Source: an uncultured Christensenella sp.
GTDB lineage: Bacteria > Bacillota > Clostridia > Christensenellales > Borkfalkiaceae
Direction of reading: 5' to 3'
Length of the DNA: 64,000 bases
NCBI GenBank assembly: GCA_905203015.1
Contig: CAJKUC010000006.1
Location: 44,132-108,131 of the forward strand
In this document: piece after piece, positions 21,035 to 30,222 of the stretch
How the letters are laid out: each line of letters opens with the position of its first letter
How positions within the stretch are numbered: the stretch's first letter is position 1
Made by a program: the position numbers and the translations under genes
The notes under the pieces: generated by a model
Seen by the model: the letters and a program-made list of their open reading frames with translations, nothing else
The model's database searches: none
What the model was told of the DNA's origin: nothing

Positions 21035-24000
21035 TTGAAAAAGAAAGTTATTGTGCGTCTGACGGCGGGGTTGGCGGCATTGTTTTGTGTGTTCGGCGCG
21101 GCAGGGTGTGCCGCGACGGTTATTCCGTCCGATCCGAAAGACGCCATCATCGACAAATACGGTAACACGCAATTTAAAATCACGTTCGACTCGAAAGATC
21201 TTGCTTCGCCGCTTTCCGATATGTATTATTCGGCGAACGGCATGCCCGTGCTTCCAACGCCCGAAAAGGTGGGGTACGTTTTTGCGGGGTGGTATTTCGA
21301 TTCCGCTTTAACGAAAGTGTGCGACGTGGAAAACGGCGATCTGTACTGGCAGATGAAGAACGTTACCTTATACCCGAAATGGGAAAAGGAAGCGATCGTA
21401 AACAACGGTACGTATGAAATCGATTACGACGCGCATATCGTGGAAGACAGCGTTGTGAAAGGCATACTTGCCGATAAATACGGCTGGTATAATCTTGCCG
21501 AAGACATTATCGCGAATGAAACGTATATCGAAAAGAACGATCAGGGAACGTATTTGCGTATTCAGTACGACAGCCACGAACGCGGACCGATTTTTGCCGA
21601 AGGCGGCGGCGGGGAATTCGAGGTGCAGACGTACACCGTCACCGATCCCGGAAACAGGATCAGCGAAAGCCTCAGTATTCTCGATCGCACCAGCGTGATT
21701 CAAACGATTTATTACGATATTTCGGGGCTGGATCTCGCCGACGAAATCACGCTGAACGTTGCCTATTACAATTGGGGCGCAAAACTTTCGGGAAACGAAA
21801 CGAGGGAGCAGTGCTCCGTTTCGTATAAGGTGAGTTTCAGAATCACTCGTTTTATAGGTTTTTCCAAATCGTTCGTGAATACGGAAGGAAAACTGGATAA
21901 CGGCGTTTATCTCGTGCCCACGCATTATACGGGGCTGAATAAAAATCCGGGTATGCTGGATTATTTCCATCCCGTATACGCGTATCTTGTGGCTGAAAAC
22001 GGGCATTATACGCTGGTGAAGCCTTTAAGCGCGTACAATTCGGATATTCTGGGCAATCTTTCGGGTGACGATTTCTTCAATCGCACAACGGGCTATTGCC
22101 GCGATTTCGCTTATTTCCTCACGGATCAGAAAAACGTCGTGGATATTGCGGACGACGATCCGAATTACAATAGTTATTATCGGCCCGCGATGCTGAACAC
22201 AAAAACATGGGGCTCGCTCACCTACGAATTTCATGCGGATACGGGCGCGTATTATTACACGTTCGATCTCGGCGATTCGCTTACGAACGACATAATTTTA
22301 TACGGCGGTTCGACGGGCGCGATGGAGCAGATGTTCAGTTTCCCGTTCTCTTATCGCCGGCTTACGATTTCTTACGACAGCATGGTGCGGATTACGGACT
22401 GGAATTATACGCCCGTTTCGGGGGATAGTTTCACTTATAAAAAGCCTGCCGCGATTTATGCGGGATCGGTGGCGGAAGACTTTGCCGATAACAACGCGGC
22501 GTTCGATTTATTGAAAAATTACAGCCTTTCCGTGCGGATGATCAATATGTTTTTCGCTTCTACCGACGGCGGAAACACCGGAGATAAAAATTTCGACTGC
22601 AAAATGACCATCGCGCCCACGGCGCAGACGGCGGCGGGAAATCTTTCGGAAATGCGTTACGCGTTTTCGTATTTCGATTTAACCTACGACGTTTACGGGT
22701 ACGATCCGAAAACGGACGGGGAACTTTATTCCGCGGCAACGAATTTCTTAACGCTGATCGACGTTTCGGCAACGAATTTCACGATTGAAAAAACGGATAT
22801 AGGAAAGACGGTTAAACCAGGCGAAACGGTGGATCTGATTTCTCTGTATACCGAAAAGGCGTACCCTTCCGTAAAGGCGGCGGATCTTTCGTGGCAGGCA
22901 TATTCGCTTGATAAAAACGGAAACGCGGATTTCTCAAAACCCGTTACGCTTGCCCGTACTTTTACGATGACGGAAAGCGGCACGGCGATTCTTTTTGCCG
23001 AAAAGGCGAACGATAAAACGCGCACCTGCCTTATTACGTTGATGCCCGAAGAAGAGCCGCGGTATAAAATTTTGTCCGACGCCTGGACGTACAACGAAGC
23101 GGAGGGCGTATACGTGACGAACGCGCGGTACAAAATCGGGAATTACGTGCCCGTACCCGAAATCACGTGGGAATGGCTCGGCGTGAAATATTCGTCGCAT
23201 AATCTGAAAAAGAATGACGACGACGAGCCGAGAACGGACTTTTTGCGCGTGGCGGTGTACGGATATACCGACGGGATTTACGTGCATACGTACGATCAAT
23301 TTTCCGACGGATACTCACAGACAAACGTATTTCAGATGTCCGTGCCGAAAATGCGCGTGGAATTCCGCCTGGTGAACAGATTCGGCGAGTTCCGTTCGGT
23401 GTGGCTGGAATACAGAGCGGAAGCGGTGGGCGATTACGCGTTTATTTCTGACGGCGAAACGGTGAGCGGCGGCGATCTGAAATACGAAAAGCAGGAGGAC
23501 GGATCGGAGATCCGCGCGAAAGTTTCCTATCAGGAATTGCAATCGGCCGTTATAAGCGGCGAAGAACAATTTATGGCTTTGCCCTCCGCCTACTCGTTGC
23601 GCGTTACCGACAGCGACATTACGAATAAATACGAATTGCCACTTGTTTCCTGCAACGTATATCTTAAAAATTCCACGGTGACGGCGAACAGCCTTACGCA
23701 AGCGTGGGATCTCGTGAAAGACGAGCGTTATGCGATCGTGCAACTTACTTATGCCGACGATTACGGCGACACCGTTACGTTGAAAGCGATGTGTAATTTT
23801 ACGATCGACGGAAGACCTCTTTCCGATTATACTTTTGTGAGCGGAGACGCCGCGCTCTTTACGGGCGAAACGCTGACAATGGAAAAGCCGAAGATCGCTT
23901 CGGGCGATTATCTGCCGCTGAATCGGCCGTATTTGCATATCTACAAACAGTCCGGCGTGAATTTCGTGCGGGTGGAAGACAGCGATTTATCCGATAATTC

Positions 24001-25120
24001 CGGTACGTACGGCGCGGAATTCACTTTCCTCAGAGAAGGCACGTATCTGCTCGTCTGGGATTTCTGGTTCGGGCTGGATTTCGACGGCAACGCTATTTTC
24101 GATTGCTATTACAATCCGCCCGTGGAAACCGCTAACGGTACCTATCCGATCGAAGCGACTTTTGCGCAGAAAGTGGTGGTGTACGACAGAAATTGCGATA
24201 TCACCGTCACCTATGTCACCGATACGGAGCACCCGTTCGATTCCTCGAAAGTCGATTACACGGAACGGGACGGATATCAGTATTACACTGCGACGGTGAG
24301 CATGGCAAAGGCGAACGCGTCGCCCGATTACAATATGTTCGCGGCAAGCGCCGATCGGCTGTGGGGATGGAGTTCTTCGTGGAGCGGAGACGATCGTTTA
24401 TTCACGGCGGGATCCGCTATCGGGCGGCTCGGCATTACGCTGAAAACCGTGAACCCCGTAATTTACGCACTGTGGGATAAGGGTATCAAGGTGAGCGCGA
24501 CGATCGAGGTGGACGGAAAAGAAATGCCGCTCGGCGAAATGACCTACTATCGCCCCGTCACAGGCGGAATTTATACGATGAGTTTATTTGATTTCCGCCA
24601 ATGGTACGAATTCAATACGTATAAGGATTACGAAGCGGCGGAATGGCATGCGAGCAAGGCGATTTTTCAGGATTCCGTCGCCGCGGGATTCGTTTACAAA
24701 GACGTGCTTGTTGTGGGAACGACGGACAAGGCGTTTACAAACGGCTACCGTGTGACGGAAGGATTTACCTTGAAACTGATTCTGAAACGAAAACTGAACG
24801 TTTCGTATCAGGCGATCGACGAAAACGGCAATAAACTGACATTCCGCAGTCAGCCCGGCGCAGACGGCAAATGTCTCGAAGGATATACGCTTGCGGACAA
24901 GATCACCGAATCGAAACTGAATATGCTGAAAAACGTACAGTGCACGGATTCCTCGAAAGTATTCAGATACTGGGCGGTGATGGCGGACGGCGTTCTGATG
25001 CGGATCGACCCCGAAAACACGCTTTTGGAACAGAGATTTTCGGGCAAAAACGAGCAGACGGGAAAATATAACGGATCCGTTGTGTTATACGCCGTATTCG
25101 GGGCGAAGGAGAACGCATAA
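21035..25120 (+). CDS. Giant surface lipoprotein with InlB-type repeat
   Basis: The start is TTG 21035, 7 bases after AGGAGGT (21021-21027), giving 1361 residues. The signal peptide ends in the lipobox GAAGC. Residues ~50-110 form an InlB/Flg_new-type repeat (KVGYVFAGWYFDSALT, ending LYPKW). The remainder is a long beta-rich, Tyr/Asp-rich extracellular region without motifs I recognise. It ends with a domain containing RYWAVMADG near the C-terminus that again resembles an InlB-like fold. The stop overlaps the next gene (TAATG). As part of the operon behind two DtxR-type boxes it is a candidate receptor or partner of the MacB-like pair. Confidence 0.7.
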   Translation: MKKKVIVRLTAGLAALFCVFGAAGCAATVIPSDPKDAIIDKYGNTQFKITFDSKDLASPLSDMYYSANGMPVLPTPEKVGYVFAGWYFDSALTKVCDVENGDLYWQMKNVTLYPKWEKEAIVNNGTYEIDYDAHIVEDSVVKGILADKYGWYNLAEDIIANETYIEKNDQGTYLRIQYDSHERGPIFAEGGGGEFEVQTYTVTDPGNRISESLSILDRTSVIQTIYYDISGLDLADEITLNVAYYNWGAKLSGNETREQCSVSYKVSFRITRFIGFSKSFVNTEGKLDNGVYLVPTHYTGLNKNPGMLDYFHPVYAYLVAENGHYTLVKPLSAYNSDILGNLSGDDFFNRTTGYCRDFAYFLTDQKNVVDIADDDPNYNSYYRPAMLNTKTWGSLTYEFHADTGAYYYTFDLGDSLTNDIILYGGSTGAMEQMFSFPFSYRRLTISYDSMVRITDWNYTPVSGDSFTYKKPAAIYAGSVAEDFADNNAAFDLLKNYSLSVRMINMFFASTDGGNTGDKNFDCKMTIAPTAQTAAGNLSEMRYAFSYFDLTYDVYGYDPKTDGELYSAATNFLTLIDVSATNFTIEKTDIGKTVKPGETVDLISLYTEKAYPSVKAADLSWQAYSLDKNGNADFSKPVTLARTFTMTESGTAILFAEKANDKTRTCLITLMPEEEPRYKILSDAWTYNEAEGVYVTNARYKIGNYVPVPEITWEWLGVKYSSHNLKKNDDDEPRTDFLRVAVYGYTDGIYVHTYDQFSDGYSQTNVFQMSVPKMRVEFRLVNRFGEFRSVWLEYRAEAVGDYAFISDGETVSGGDLKYEKQEDGSEIRAKVSYQELQSAVISGEEQFMALPSAYSLRVTDSDITNKYELPLVSCNVYLKNSTVTANSLTQAWDLVKDERYAIVQLTYADDYGDTVTLKAMCNFTIDGRPLSDYTFVSGDAALFTGETLTMEKPKIASGDYLPLNRPYLHIYKQSGVNFVRVEDSDLSDNSGTYGAEFTFLREGTYLLVWDFWFGLDFDGNAIFDCYYNPPVETANGTYPIEATFAQKVVVYDRNCDITVTYVTDTEHPFDSSKVDYTERDGYQYYTATVSMAKANASPDYNMFAASADRLWGWSSSWSGDDRLFTAGSAIGRLGITLKTVNPVIYALWDKGIKVSATIEVDGKEMPLGEMTYYRPVTGGIYTMSLFDFRQWYEFNTYKDYEAAEWHASKAIFQDSVAAGFVYKDVLVVGTTDKAFTNGYRVTEGFTLKLILKRKLNVSYQAIDENGNKLTFRSQPGADGKCLEGYTLADKITESKLNMLKNVQCTDSSKVFRYWAVMADGVLMRIDPENTLLEQRFSGKNEQTGKYNGSVVLYAVFGAKENA

Positions 25121-26424
25121 TGAACAAACTGAAAAGACTGTTATCGATAGCGTTAGGCGCCGTATTAAGCGTTTTCGGGGCGTTGATTTTCACTGCGGCG
25201 AACGTAACGGCGCATGCGGAGTCCCCGATCGACGGAGCGGACGGAAAGTACGAAATGAGTTACGATTTCGGCGGACAATCGGGGATCGGAAAGCAGATGC
25301 TTGAAAAATACTTCGATAAAACCGCCGTGGTGGAAAAAATAAACGACAGATATTATTTTTCGTTTACGCAACTCTCCTCTTCGATGGAAAATCTGTCGCT
25401 GAATCTCGAAAGCGGCAAGCAAATCGGCTATCGCGTAACGGAAGATAACGGAAACAGAAAGACGTATTCTTACACGTTATCGGAAGAAAATCTGCAAAAA
25501 GAACTGCCGTTTTCCGTCTTTGTATCAGTACGGGGCGAAACGTTTCCCTTCACCATCACGCTGAATCTTTCTTCGGCGAGAAGGGTGGGAGAAGCGGAAG
25601 ATACCTCTGCGGAACGCCCCGCGGAGTTCGTTCCCGTAATCGTTACGAGTTCGGGCAGCGAATACGAAGCGACGAAAGGGCAGACTTTCGTGATTCGCGA
25701 AGCGGCGGCAAGCCTCGGCGAGGAAACTCTTGACGTAGAGGTGAAGGCGTATTATATCCGCGGTGAAGAAAAAACCGAAGTGGCTTTGGACGGGAATAAA
25801 CTTGTGCTTGACAACGCGGGCGAATATCACGTTATATATCGTGCGGAATCTACGCGGTATACAACGTCTTTCGGCAACCCTACTTATGCGGAAAAGGACG
25901 TGAAGATCATTTCCTGTATCGGCGGCGGAGACAGTCTTGCGAAGTTGTACGATACGAACGGCGCGTTGCCTGAAGGCACGATGCTGCTGGCTTCCAGAAT
26001 AGAATCGGACAGCACCGTTTACAAGGCGGCTGCCGAAAAAATGGCGACGATCGCAGACAGATTTCAGGTGTTCGGCGTGGAACTTGTGACGGCGGACGGA
26101 AGCGAAGCGAAAGCGAACGGAAGCGTAACGATAGGCATTAAAGCGGATTTTACTTATAACAGAAATCAGGTGGCGGCGTACCTTCTTGACGAAGACGGAG
26201 GGCTGACGAAACTGAACGTATCGAACGGCGGAAGTTACGTGAACGTGGAAACGGATAAAAGCGGAACGATTATACTGTGTATTCCGGGCGTGGCGTTTCA
26301 TATGCCGATTTGGGGATATATTCTGATTCTTGTCGGCTGCCTGATCGTGGCGGCGGGCGTTACCGTAGCCGTTGTGTTTGCGGTGAAACGCAGAAAAAAG
26401 AAGAGCGGAGGCGCGGAACTTTGA
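25120..26424 (+). CDS. Secreted protein with C-terminal membrane anchor
   Basis: A 434-residue protein with a Sec signal peptide (residues 1-~34, cleavage near AHA-ES). A long extracellular beta-rich region follows. The C-terminal membrane helix (IWGYILILVGCLIVAAGVTV) is followed by KRRKKK, the stop-transfer pattern of a type I anchored protein. It has no LPxTG motif. The start overlaps the stop of the preceding lipoprotein gene, so the two are made together. It ends the operon; a terminator follows. Function unknown; I infer a surface complex with the two lipoproteins and the MacB-like transporters. Confidence 0.65.
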   Translation: MNKLKRLLSIALGAVLSVFGALIFTAANVTAHAESPIDGADGKYEMSYDFGGQSGIGKQMLEKYFDKTAVVEKINDRYYFSFTQLSSSMENLSLNLESGKQIGYRVTEDNGNRKTYSYTLSEENLQKELPFSVFVSVRGETFPFTITLNLSSARRVGEAEDTSAERPAEFVPVIVTSSGSEYEATKGQTFVIREAAASLGEETLDVEVKAYYIRGEEKTEVALDGNKLVLDNAGEYHVIYRAESTRYTTSFGNPTYAEKDVKIISCIGGGDSLAKLYDTNGALPEGTMLLASRIESDSTVYKAAAEKMATIADRFQVFGVELVTADGSEAKANGSVTIGIKADFTYNRNQVAAYLLDEDGGLTKLNVSNGGSYVNVETDKSGTIILCIPGVAFHMPIWGYILILVGCLIVAAGVTVAVVFAVKRRKKKSGGAEL

Positions 26425-26452
26425 AATTCGCGATCGGATCGCGGGCATACGG

Positions 26453-26492
26453 AAAAAACAGTCCTTTCTTAGCGGAAAGCGACTGTTTTTTT
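26453..26492 (+). terminator. Rho-independent terminator of the lipoprotein operon
   Basis: AAAAAACAGTC (26453-26463) pairs with GACTGTTTTTT (26481 onward), with further pairing CTTTC/GAAAG inside, and the right arm ends in a run of seven T. Confidence 0.8.
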
Positions 26493-26681
26493 GATTGCTT
26501 GCGTAAAGAAGAAGCCGAGTATGAGATCATCGCGCGAAAAAGAGAGGGTAAATTCAGCGAAATCGGGCGATTAAAATACGAAATTCCGCGATTTTTTTAA
26601 TGACGGGCGAAACGTGCGGAAATCGCAGTTGCGCATTGAAAAAAAGTGTGCTATAATAGAAATATCGGTGAGGTGAAAAAA

Positions 26682-27443
26682 ATGGATGTTACGGAAAATG
26701 CAAAGCGTTATCGTGAAAAAATGTTTCCGGAAAGTGAATCTTCTCTGCAGAATACGGATCCCGAATTTGTCGAGCGGCTGGATAATTTCGCGCTTGACGA
26801 AGTGGTGAATTCCGACGATCTCGACGATAAAACGAGATTTACGGCGATTCTTGCCTCTTTGCTCGGCTGCGGAGGAATCGACGCATATAAAACGTTGCTT
26901 CCCGCGGCGATGAATTTCGGCGTTACGGCTACGGAGGTAAAGGAAATCGTATACCAGGCAACCGCGTATCTCGGCATCGGCAGAACGTATCCGTTTCTGA
27001 TTGCAACGAACGAAGCGTTGCGTGAAAAAGGCATTGCGCTGCCTTTGCCGCCGCAGGCGAAAACGACGACGGAAAACAGGCGCGAATACGGCGAACAGGC
27101 GCAGATCGATATTTTCGGCGAACATATGCGCGGATTTGCCGAATCGGGCGAAGCGGACGTGCGGCATATCAATAAATGGCTGACGGAAAACTGCTTCGGC
27201 GATTATTATACCCGCGGCGGACTCGATTACAGGCAGCGGGAATTGATTACGTTCTGCTTTTTATCGGCGCAGGGCGGCTGCGAACTGCAGTTGATCGCGC
27301 ACGCCAAAGCGAATATAAGGCTCGGGAACGATAAGGCGTTTTTAATCAAGGTGATTTCGCAATGTTTGCCTTATCTCGGCTATCCCCGTTCGCTCAACGC
27401 TCTCACGTGCGTGGAAACGGCGGATAAAGAGTTGCGGAAATAA
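26682..27443 (+). CDS. Carboxymuconolactone decarboxylase (CMD/AhpD) family protein
   Basis: ATG 26682 follows RBS GTGAGGTG; a longer in-frame reading begins inside the -10 element TATAAT (26652-26657) and is excluded. The 253 residues contain two AhpD-like halves: one around residues 45-110 (LLGCGGIDAYKTLLPAAMN) and one around 175-245 (FLSAQGGCELQLIAHAKANI). The family includes decarboxylases and alkylhydroperoxidases; the paired CxxC of AhpD is absent, which argues against peroxidase activity of the AhpD type. It has its own promoter between the lipoprotein operon and the TetR gene. Substrate unknown. Confidence 0.75.
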   Translation: MDVTENAKRYREKMFPESESSLQNTDPEFVERLDNFALDEVVNSDDLDDKTRFTAILASLLGCGGIDAYKTLLPAAMNFGVTATEVKEIVYQATAYLGIGRTYPFLIATNEALREKGIALPLPPQAKTTTENRREYGEQAQIDIFGEHMRGFAESGEADVRHINKWLTENCFGDYYTRGGLDYRQRELITFCFLSAQGGCELQLIAHAKANIRLGNDKAFLIKVISQCLPYLGYPRSLNALTCVETADKELRK

Positions 27444-27569
27444 AACGTTTTTTGCGGATTGTCGTTCTTTTCGATACGGAATTTATGCCGCACGGGTTTT
27501 GTTTTTTTGCCCGCGCGGTATTGTTTTATAAAAAATCGGCGAAAAATTTTTTAAATGTACGCGAATCGT

Positions 27570-27610
27570 TTGACACAATAAAATAACAATGTTATAATAA
27601 CTATGTTATT
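27570..27610 (+). promoter_or_regulatory. Promoter and probable TetR operator
   Basis: TTGACA (27570-27575), a 17-base spacer and TATAAT (27593-27598). A near-palindrome spans 27582-27610, with AATAACAATGTTAT on one side and TAACTATGTTATT on the other, centred on the -10 region. A repressor bound there would block its own promoter. Confidence 0.65.
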
Positions 27611-27662
27611 AAATAAATACGACGAATATTCTGTCGGCGGAACGGATAAAAACGGAGAGGGA

Positions 27663-28304
27663 ATGCGGAAGAAAGACGAACTGGCTATAGATAAAATTCT
27701 TGAATGTGCGAAAAAAGAATTTACCGAAAAGGGCTTCGAGGGGGCGTCGATGCGTTCTATCGCCGAAAGCGCCGGCTACACTACGGGCATGCTGTACGGC
27801 AGATTCGCGGATAAAGGAGAATTGTTCCGCGAGATCGTGAAGTGTGCCGCGGATCAATTATACGGCTATTATACGGGCGTGCAGGACGCGTTTGCCGATC
27901 TCGCTCCCGAAACACAGTATCGTGAAATGAATCGTTACGTCGATAATAAGGTGGACGGAATGCTGGATATAGTATACGGGCATTTCGACGAATTCAAACT
28001 GATTATCTGCAAAAGCAAGGGAAGCGAATACGAGCGATATGTGGAAAAACTGATCGAAGTGGAAAGCGTGAATACCGTTCGTTTTATCGACGAACTGAAC
28101 GGCGCGGGATTGAAAGTGCGCGCGGTGCGGGCGGATCTTACGCATATGCTGGCTACGGCGATGTTCAACGGTATGTTTGAAGTGGTGAAGCACGATTTTA
28201 CCAAGGACGAAGCAAGAATCTATATCAAAGAACTGCAATATTTTTTCAATGCGGGATGGGATAAGATTCTGGGTTTGCCTTCCGATTGGAAACTTCCGGA
28301 ATAA
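27663..28304 (+). CDS. TetR-family transcriptional regulator
   Basis: An in-frame ATG at 27603 lies upstream of or at the predicted transcription start (-10 at 27593-27598) and cannot be used. ATG 27663, preceded by GGAGAGG, gives a 213-residue protein. Residues ~8-50 form the TetR helix-turn-helix (ILECAKKEFTEKGFEGASM, then AGYTTGMLYGRFADKGELF). The C-terminal ligand domain is variable and typical in length. The near-palindrome across its promoter suggests autorepression. It sits directly upstream of an ABC exporter pair that also has a DtxR-type box, so it may respond to the exporter's substrate. Confidence 0.85.
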   Translation: MRKKDELAIDKILECAKKEFTEKGFEGASMRSIAESAGYTTGMLYGRFADKGELFREIVKCAADQLYGYYTGVQDAFADLAPETQYREMNRYVDNKVDGMLDIVYGHFDEFKLIICKSKGSEYERYVEKLIEVESVNTVRFIDELNGAGLKVRAVRADLTHMLATAMFNGMFEVVKHDFTKDEARIYIKELQYFFNAGWDKILGLPSDWKLPE

Positions 28305-28393
28305 AAAGGCAAAAAGTCCGGCTTTATAACGCGATATTACAAATGTAAAAATTACGCTTTTACAAAAGGATAACGCGTTTTTTTATAAAAATT

Positions 28394-28411
28394 GGTTAGC
28401 GAACGCTAACC
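28394..28411 (+). promoter_or_regulatory. DtxR-type operator of the second ABC pair
   Basis: GGTTAGCGAACGCTAACC: perfect 7-bp arms around GAAC, 27 bases before the first gene of the pair. An inverted repeat with a T run (AACGCG near 28328, CGCGTTTTTTT near 28374) lies just upstream and may terminate the TetR transcript. Confidence 0.75.
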
Positions 28412-28437
28412 GAAGCGAGAGGTGTTGTTTAAAGTAT

Positions 28438-30222
28438 ATGGAGAACAAAAAGAAGAGTTGGATGAAATCGCTTTTCGCGTATGCGGAAGGGGAAAAGAAG
28501 AAGATGACGGCGTCGGTGATATTATCCGTTCTGTCCGTCTGCGCGGGGCTTGTGCCGTTCTACTGTATGTATAAAGTGATCGGGTTGTTTGCGGCGGATA
28601 CGGCAACAACGGATAGCGTTATTATGTGGAGCATGATCGCGCTGGCGGCATATGCGGTGAAAATAGCGACGTTCACGCTTTCCACGGGCATATCCCACAA
28701 TATGGCGTATAACGTGCTTGCGGGGATTCGCCGTCGGTTGGCGGATCGTTTTTTGCGCGCTCCGCTCGGAAACGTACAGAATCATACGATCGGAGAAATC
28801 AAGGGGATGATGGTGGATAAAATCGAAAATCTCGAGCCGCCTCTCGCGCATATGATTCCCGAAGGAGCCGGGCATATCGTGCTGCCGATCGTGAGTATCG
28901 TCGCATTGGCTGCGATCGACTGGCGGCTGGCGCTCGCTTCGCTCGTTACCTTTCCGCTTTCGGTTTTCTGTATGGGGCTGACGTTTAAAATCAGCGGGAA
29001 AAATTTCGATAAATTCGATAAATCAAACGCGTATATGAACAGCGTTATCGTGGAATACGTAGAGGGGATAGAAGTGATCAAAGCCTTCGGCAGAAGCGGC
29101 GTTTCGTATGAAAAATACGCGGGAGCGATCACAAATTTCCGCACGTTTGTGGTGAAATGGCTCTCTTCCACGTTTGCCACGATGAAACTTGCTTTTGCGT
29201 TGTTTCCTTCTACGCTGATCGGTACGTTACCCGTCGCGCTCGGGCTTGCCGCTCACGGAATCATCGGCGCGCCGCAGGCCGCGCTTGCCGTGATGCTTTC
29301 GATTTCCATGGTGGGTTCGCTGGCAAAACTCGAAGTGTTTTCGGAAAATATGAGACAGGTGAAATTTACCGTAGAGGGATTGGAAGAATTTCTTGAAATG
29401 CCCGGATTACCCGAACCGAAGGCATACGCAAATGCGGAACATATCGGCGTGACCTTGAAAAACGTGACGTTTTCGTATACGGGAGAGGCTAAAGACGAAA
29501 TGTTGCACGGCGTGAATCTTACGCTGAAAGAGGGTAGTTTCACCGCTCTCGTCGGTCCGTCGGGCGGAGGAAAATCCACCGTTGCAAAACTGGTGGTGAG
29601 ATTCTGGGACGTATCGGGAGGCGAAATCGAAATCGGCGGTGTGAACGTGAAAGATATGCCGCTGAAGCAACTTTCCGGATTGGTGAGTTTCGTAACGCAG
29701 GATAACTTTTTATTCAACTGCTCGTTATTGGAAAATATCCGTCTTGGAAATTCGTCTGCGACGGACGAAGAGGTGAAAGCGGCGGCACGAGCGGCGCAGT
29801 GCGAAGAATTTATCGAAAAACTGCCGCAGGGATACGATACCGCCGCGGGAGAAGCGGGAAAACGCCTTTCGGGCGGCGAAAAACAACGGATTGCGATTGC
29901 CCGTATGCTGCTGAAAGACGCGCCGATCGTGATTCTGGATGAAGCCACGGCTTTCACGGATCCGGAGAACGAAGACAAGATACAAAAGAGCATCGCCGCT
30001 TTAACGAAGAACAAGACGTTGCTTGTGATAGCGCACAGACTTTCCACGATTAAAAACGCGGATAATATCGTAGTGCTGGAAAAAGGAAAAATTATCGCCG
30101 AAGGGCGGCAGGAAGAATTGCCGGAAAAATGTCCGTTATACAAAGATATGTGGCTGGCGCATATTGGCGCAAAAAACTGGGCGGTATCCGCTGCGGAGAA
30201 GGAGGCGGAAGCAAATGTTTAA
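28438..30222 (+). CDS. ABC transporter, fused membrane and ATPase domains (IrtA/YbtP-like)
   Basis: A 594-residue half-transporter with six helices in residues ~20-310. The ATPase domain has Walker A GPSGGGKST (~377-385), signature LSGGEKQRI (~480) and Walker B VILDEATAF (~503). The membrane part (IRRRLADRFLRAPLG, VEYVEGIEVIKAFG) resembles the YbtP/IrtA-type iron-siderophore ABC proteins. It overlaps its partner gene by 8 bases. The perfect DtxR-type operator immediately upstream supports an iron-related role: import of a ferric siderophore or export of an apo-siderophore. The spacing from GAGAGGTG to the start ATG is long (13 bases), so translation may be modest. Confidence 0.8.
   Translation: MENKKKSWMKSLFAYAEGEKKKMTASVILSVLSVCAGLVPFYCMYKVIGLFAADTATTDSVIMWSMIALAAYAVKIATFTLSTGISHNMAYNVLAGIRRRLADRFLRAPLGNVQNHTIGEIKGMMVDKIENLEPPLAHMIPEGAGHIVLPIVSIVALAAIDWRLALASLVTFPLSVFCMGLTFKISGKNFDKFDKSNAYMNSVIVEYVEGIEVIKAFGRSGVSYEKYAGAITNFRTFVVKWLSSTFATMKLAFALFPSTLIGTLPVALGLAAHGIIGAPQAALAVMLSISMVGSLAKLEVFSENMRQVKFTVEGLEEFLEMPGLPEPKAYANAEHIGVTLKNVTFSYTGEAKDEMLHGVNLTLKEGSFTALVGPSGGGKSTVAKLVVRFWDVSGGEIEIGGVNVKDMPLKQLSGLVSFVTQDNFLFNCSLLENIRLGNSSATDEEVKAAARAAQCEEFIEKLPQGYDTAAGEAGKRLSGGEKQRIAIARMLLKDAPIVILDEATAFTDPENEDKIQKSIAALTKNKTLLVIAHRLSTIKNADNIVVLEKGKIIAEGRQEELPEKCPLYKDMWLAHIGAKNWAVSAAEKEAEANV

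Noticed and set aside
27603..27662. Upstream ATG giving a TetR protein 20 residues longer
   Set aside because: This ATG is 5 bases after the -10 element and at or before the predicted transcription start; ATG 27663 has its own GGAG site.
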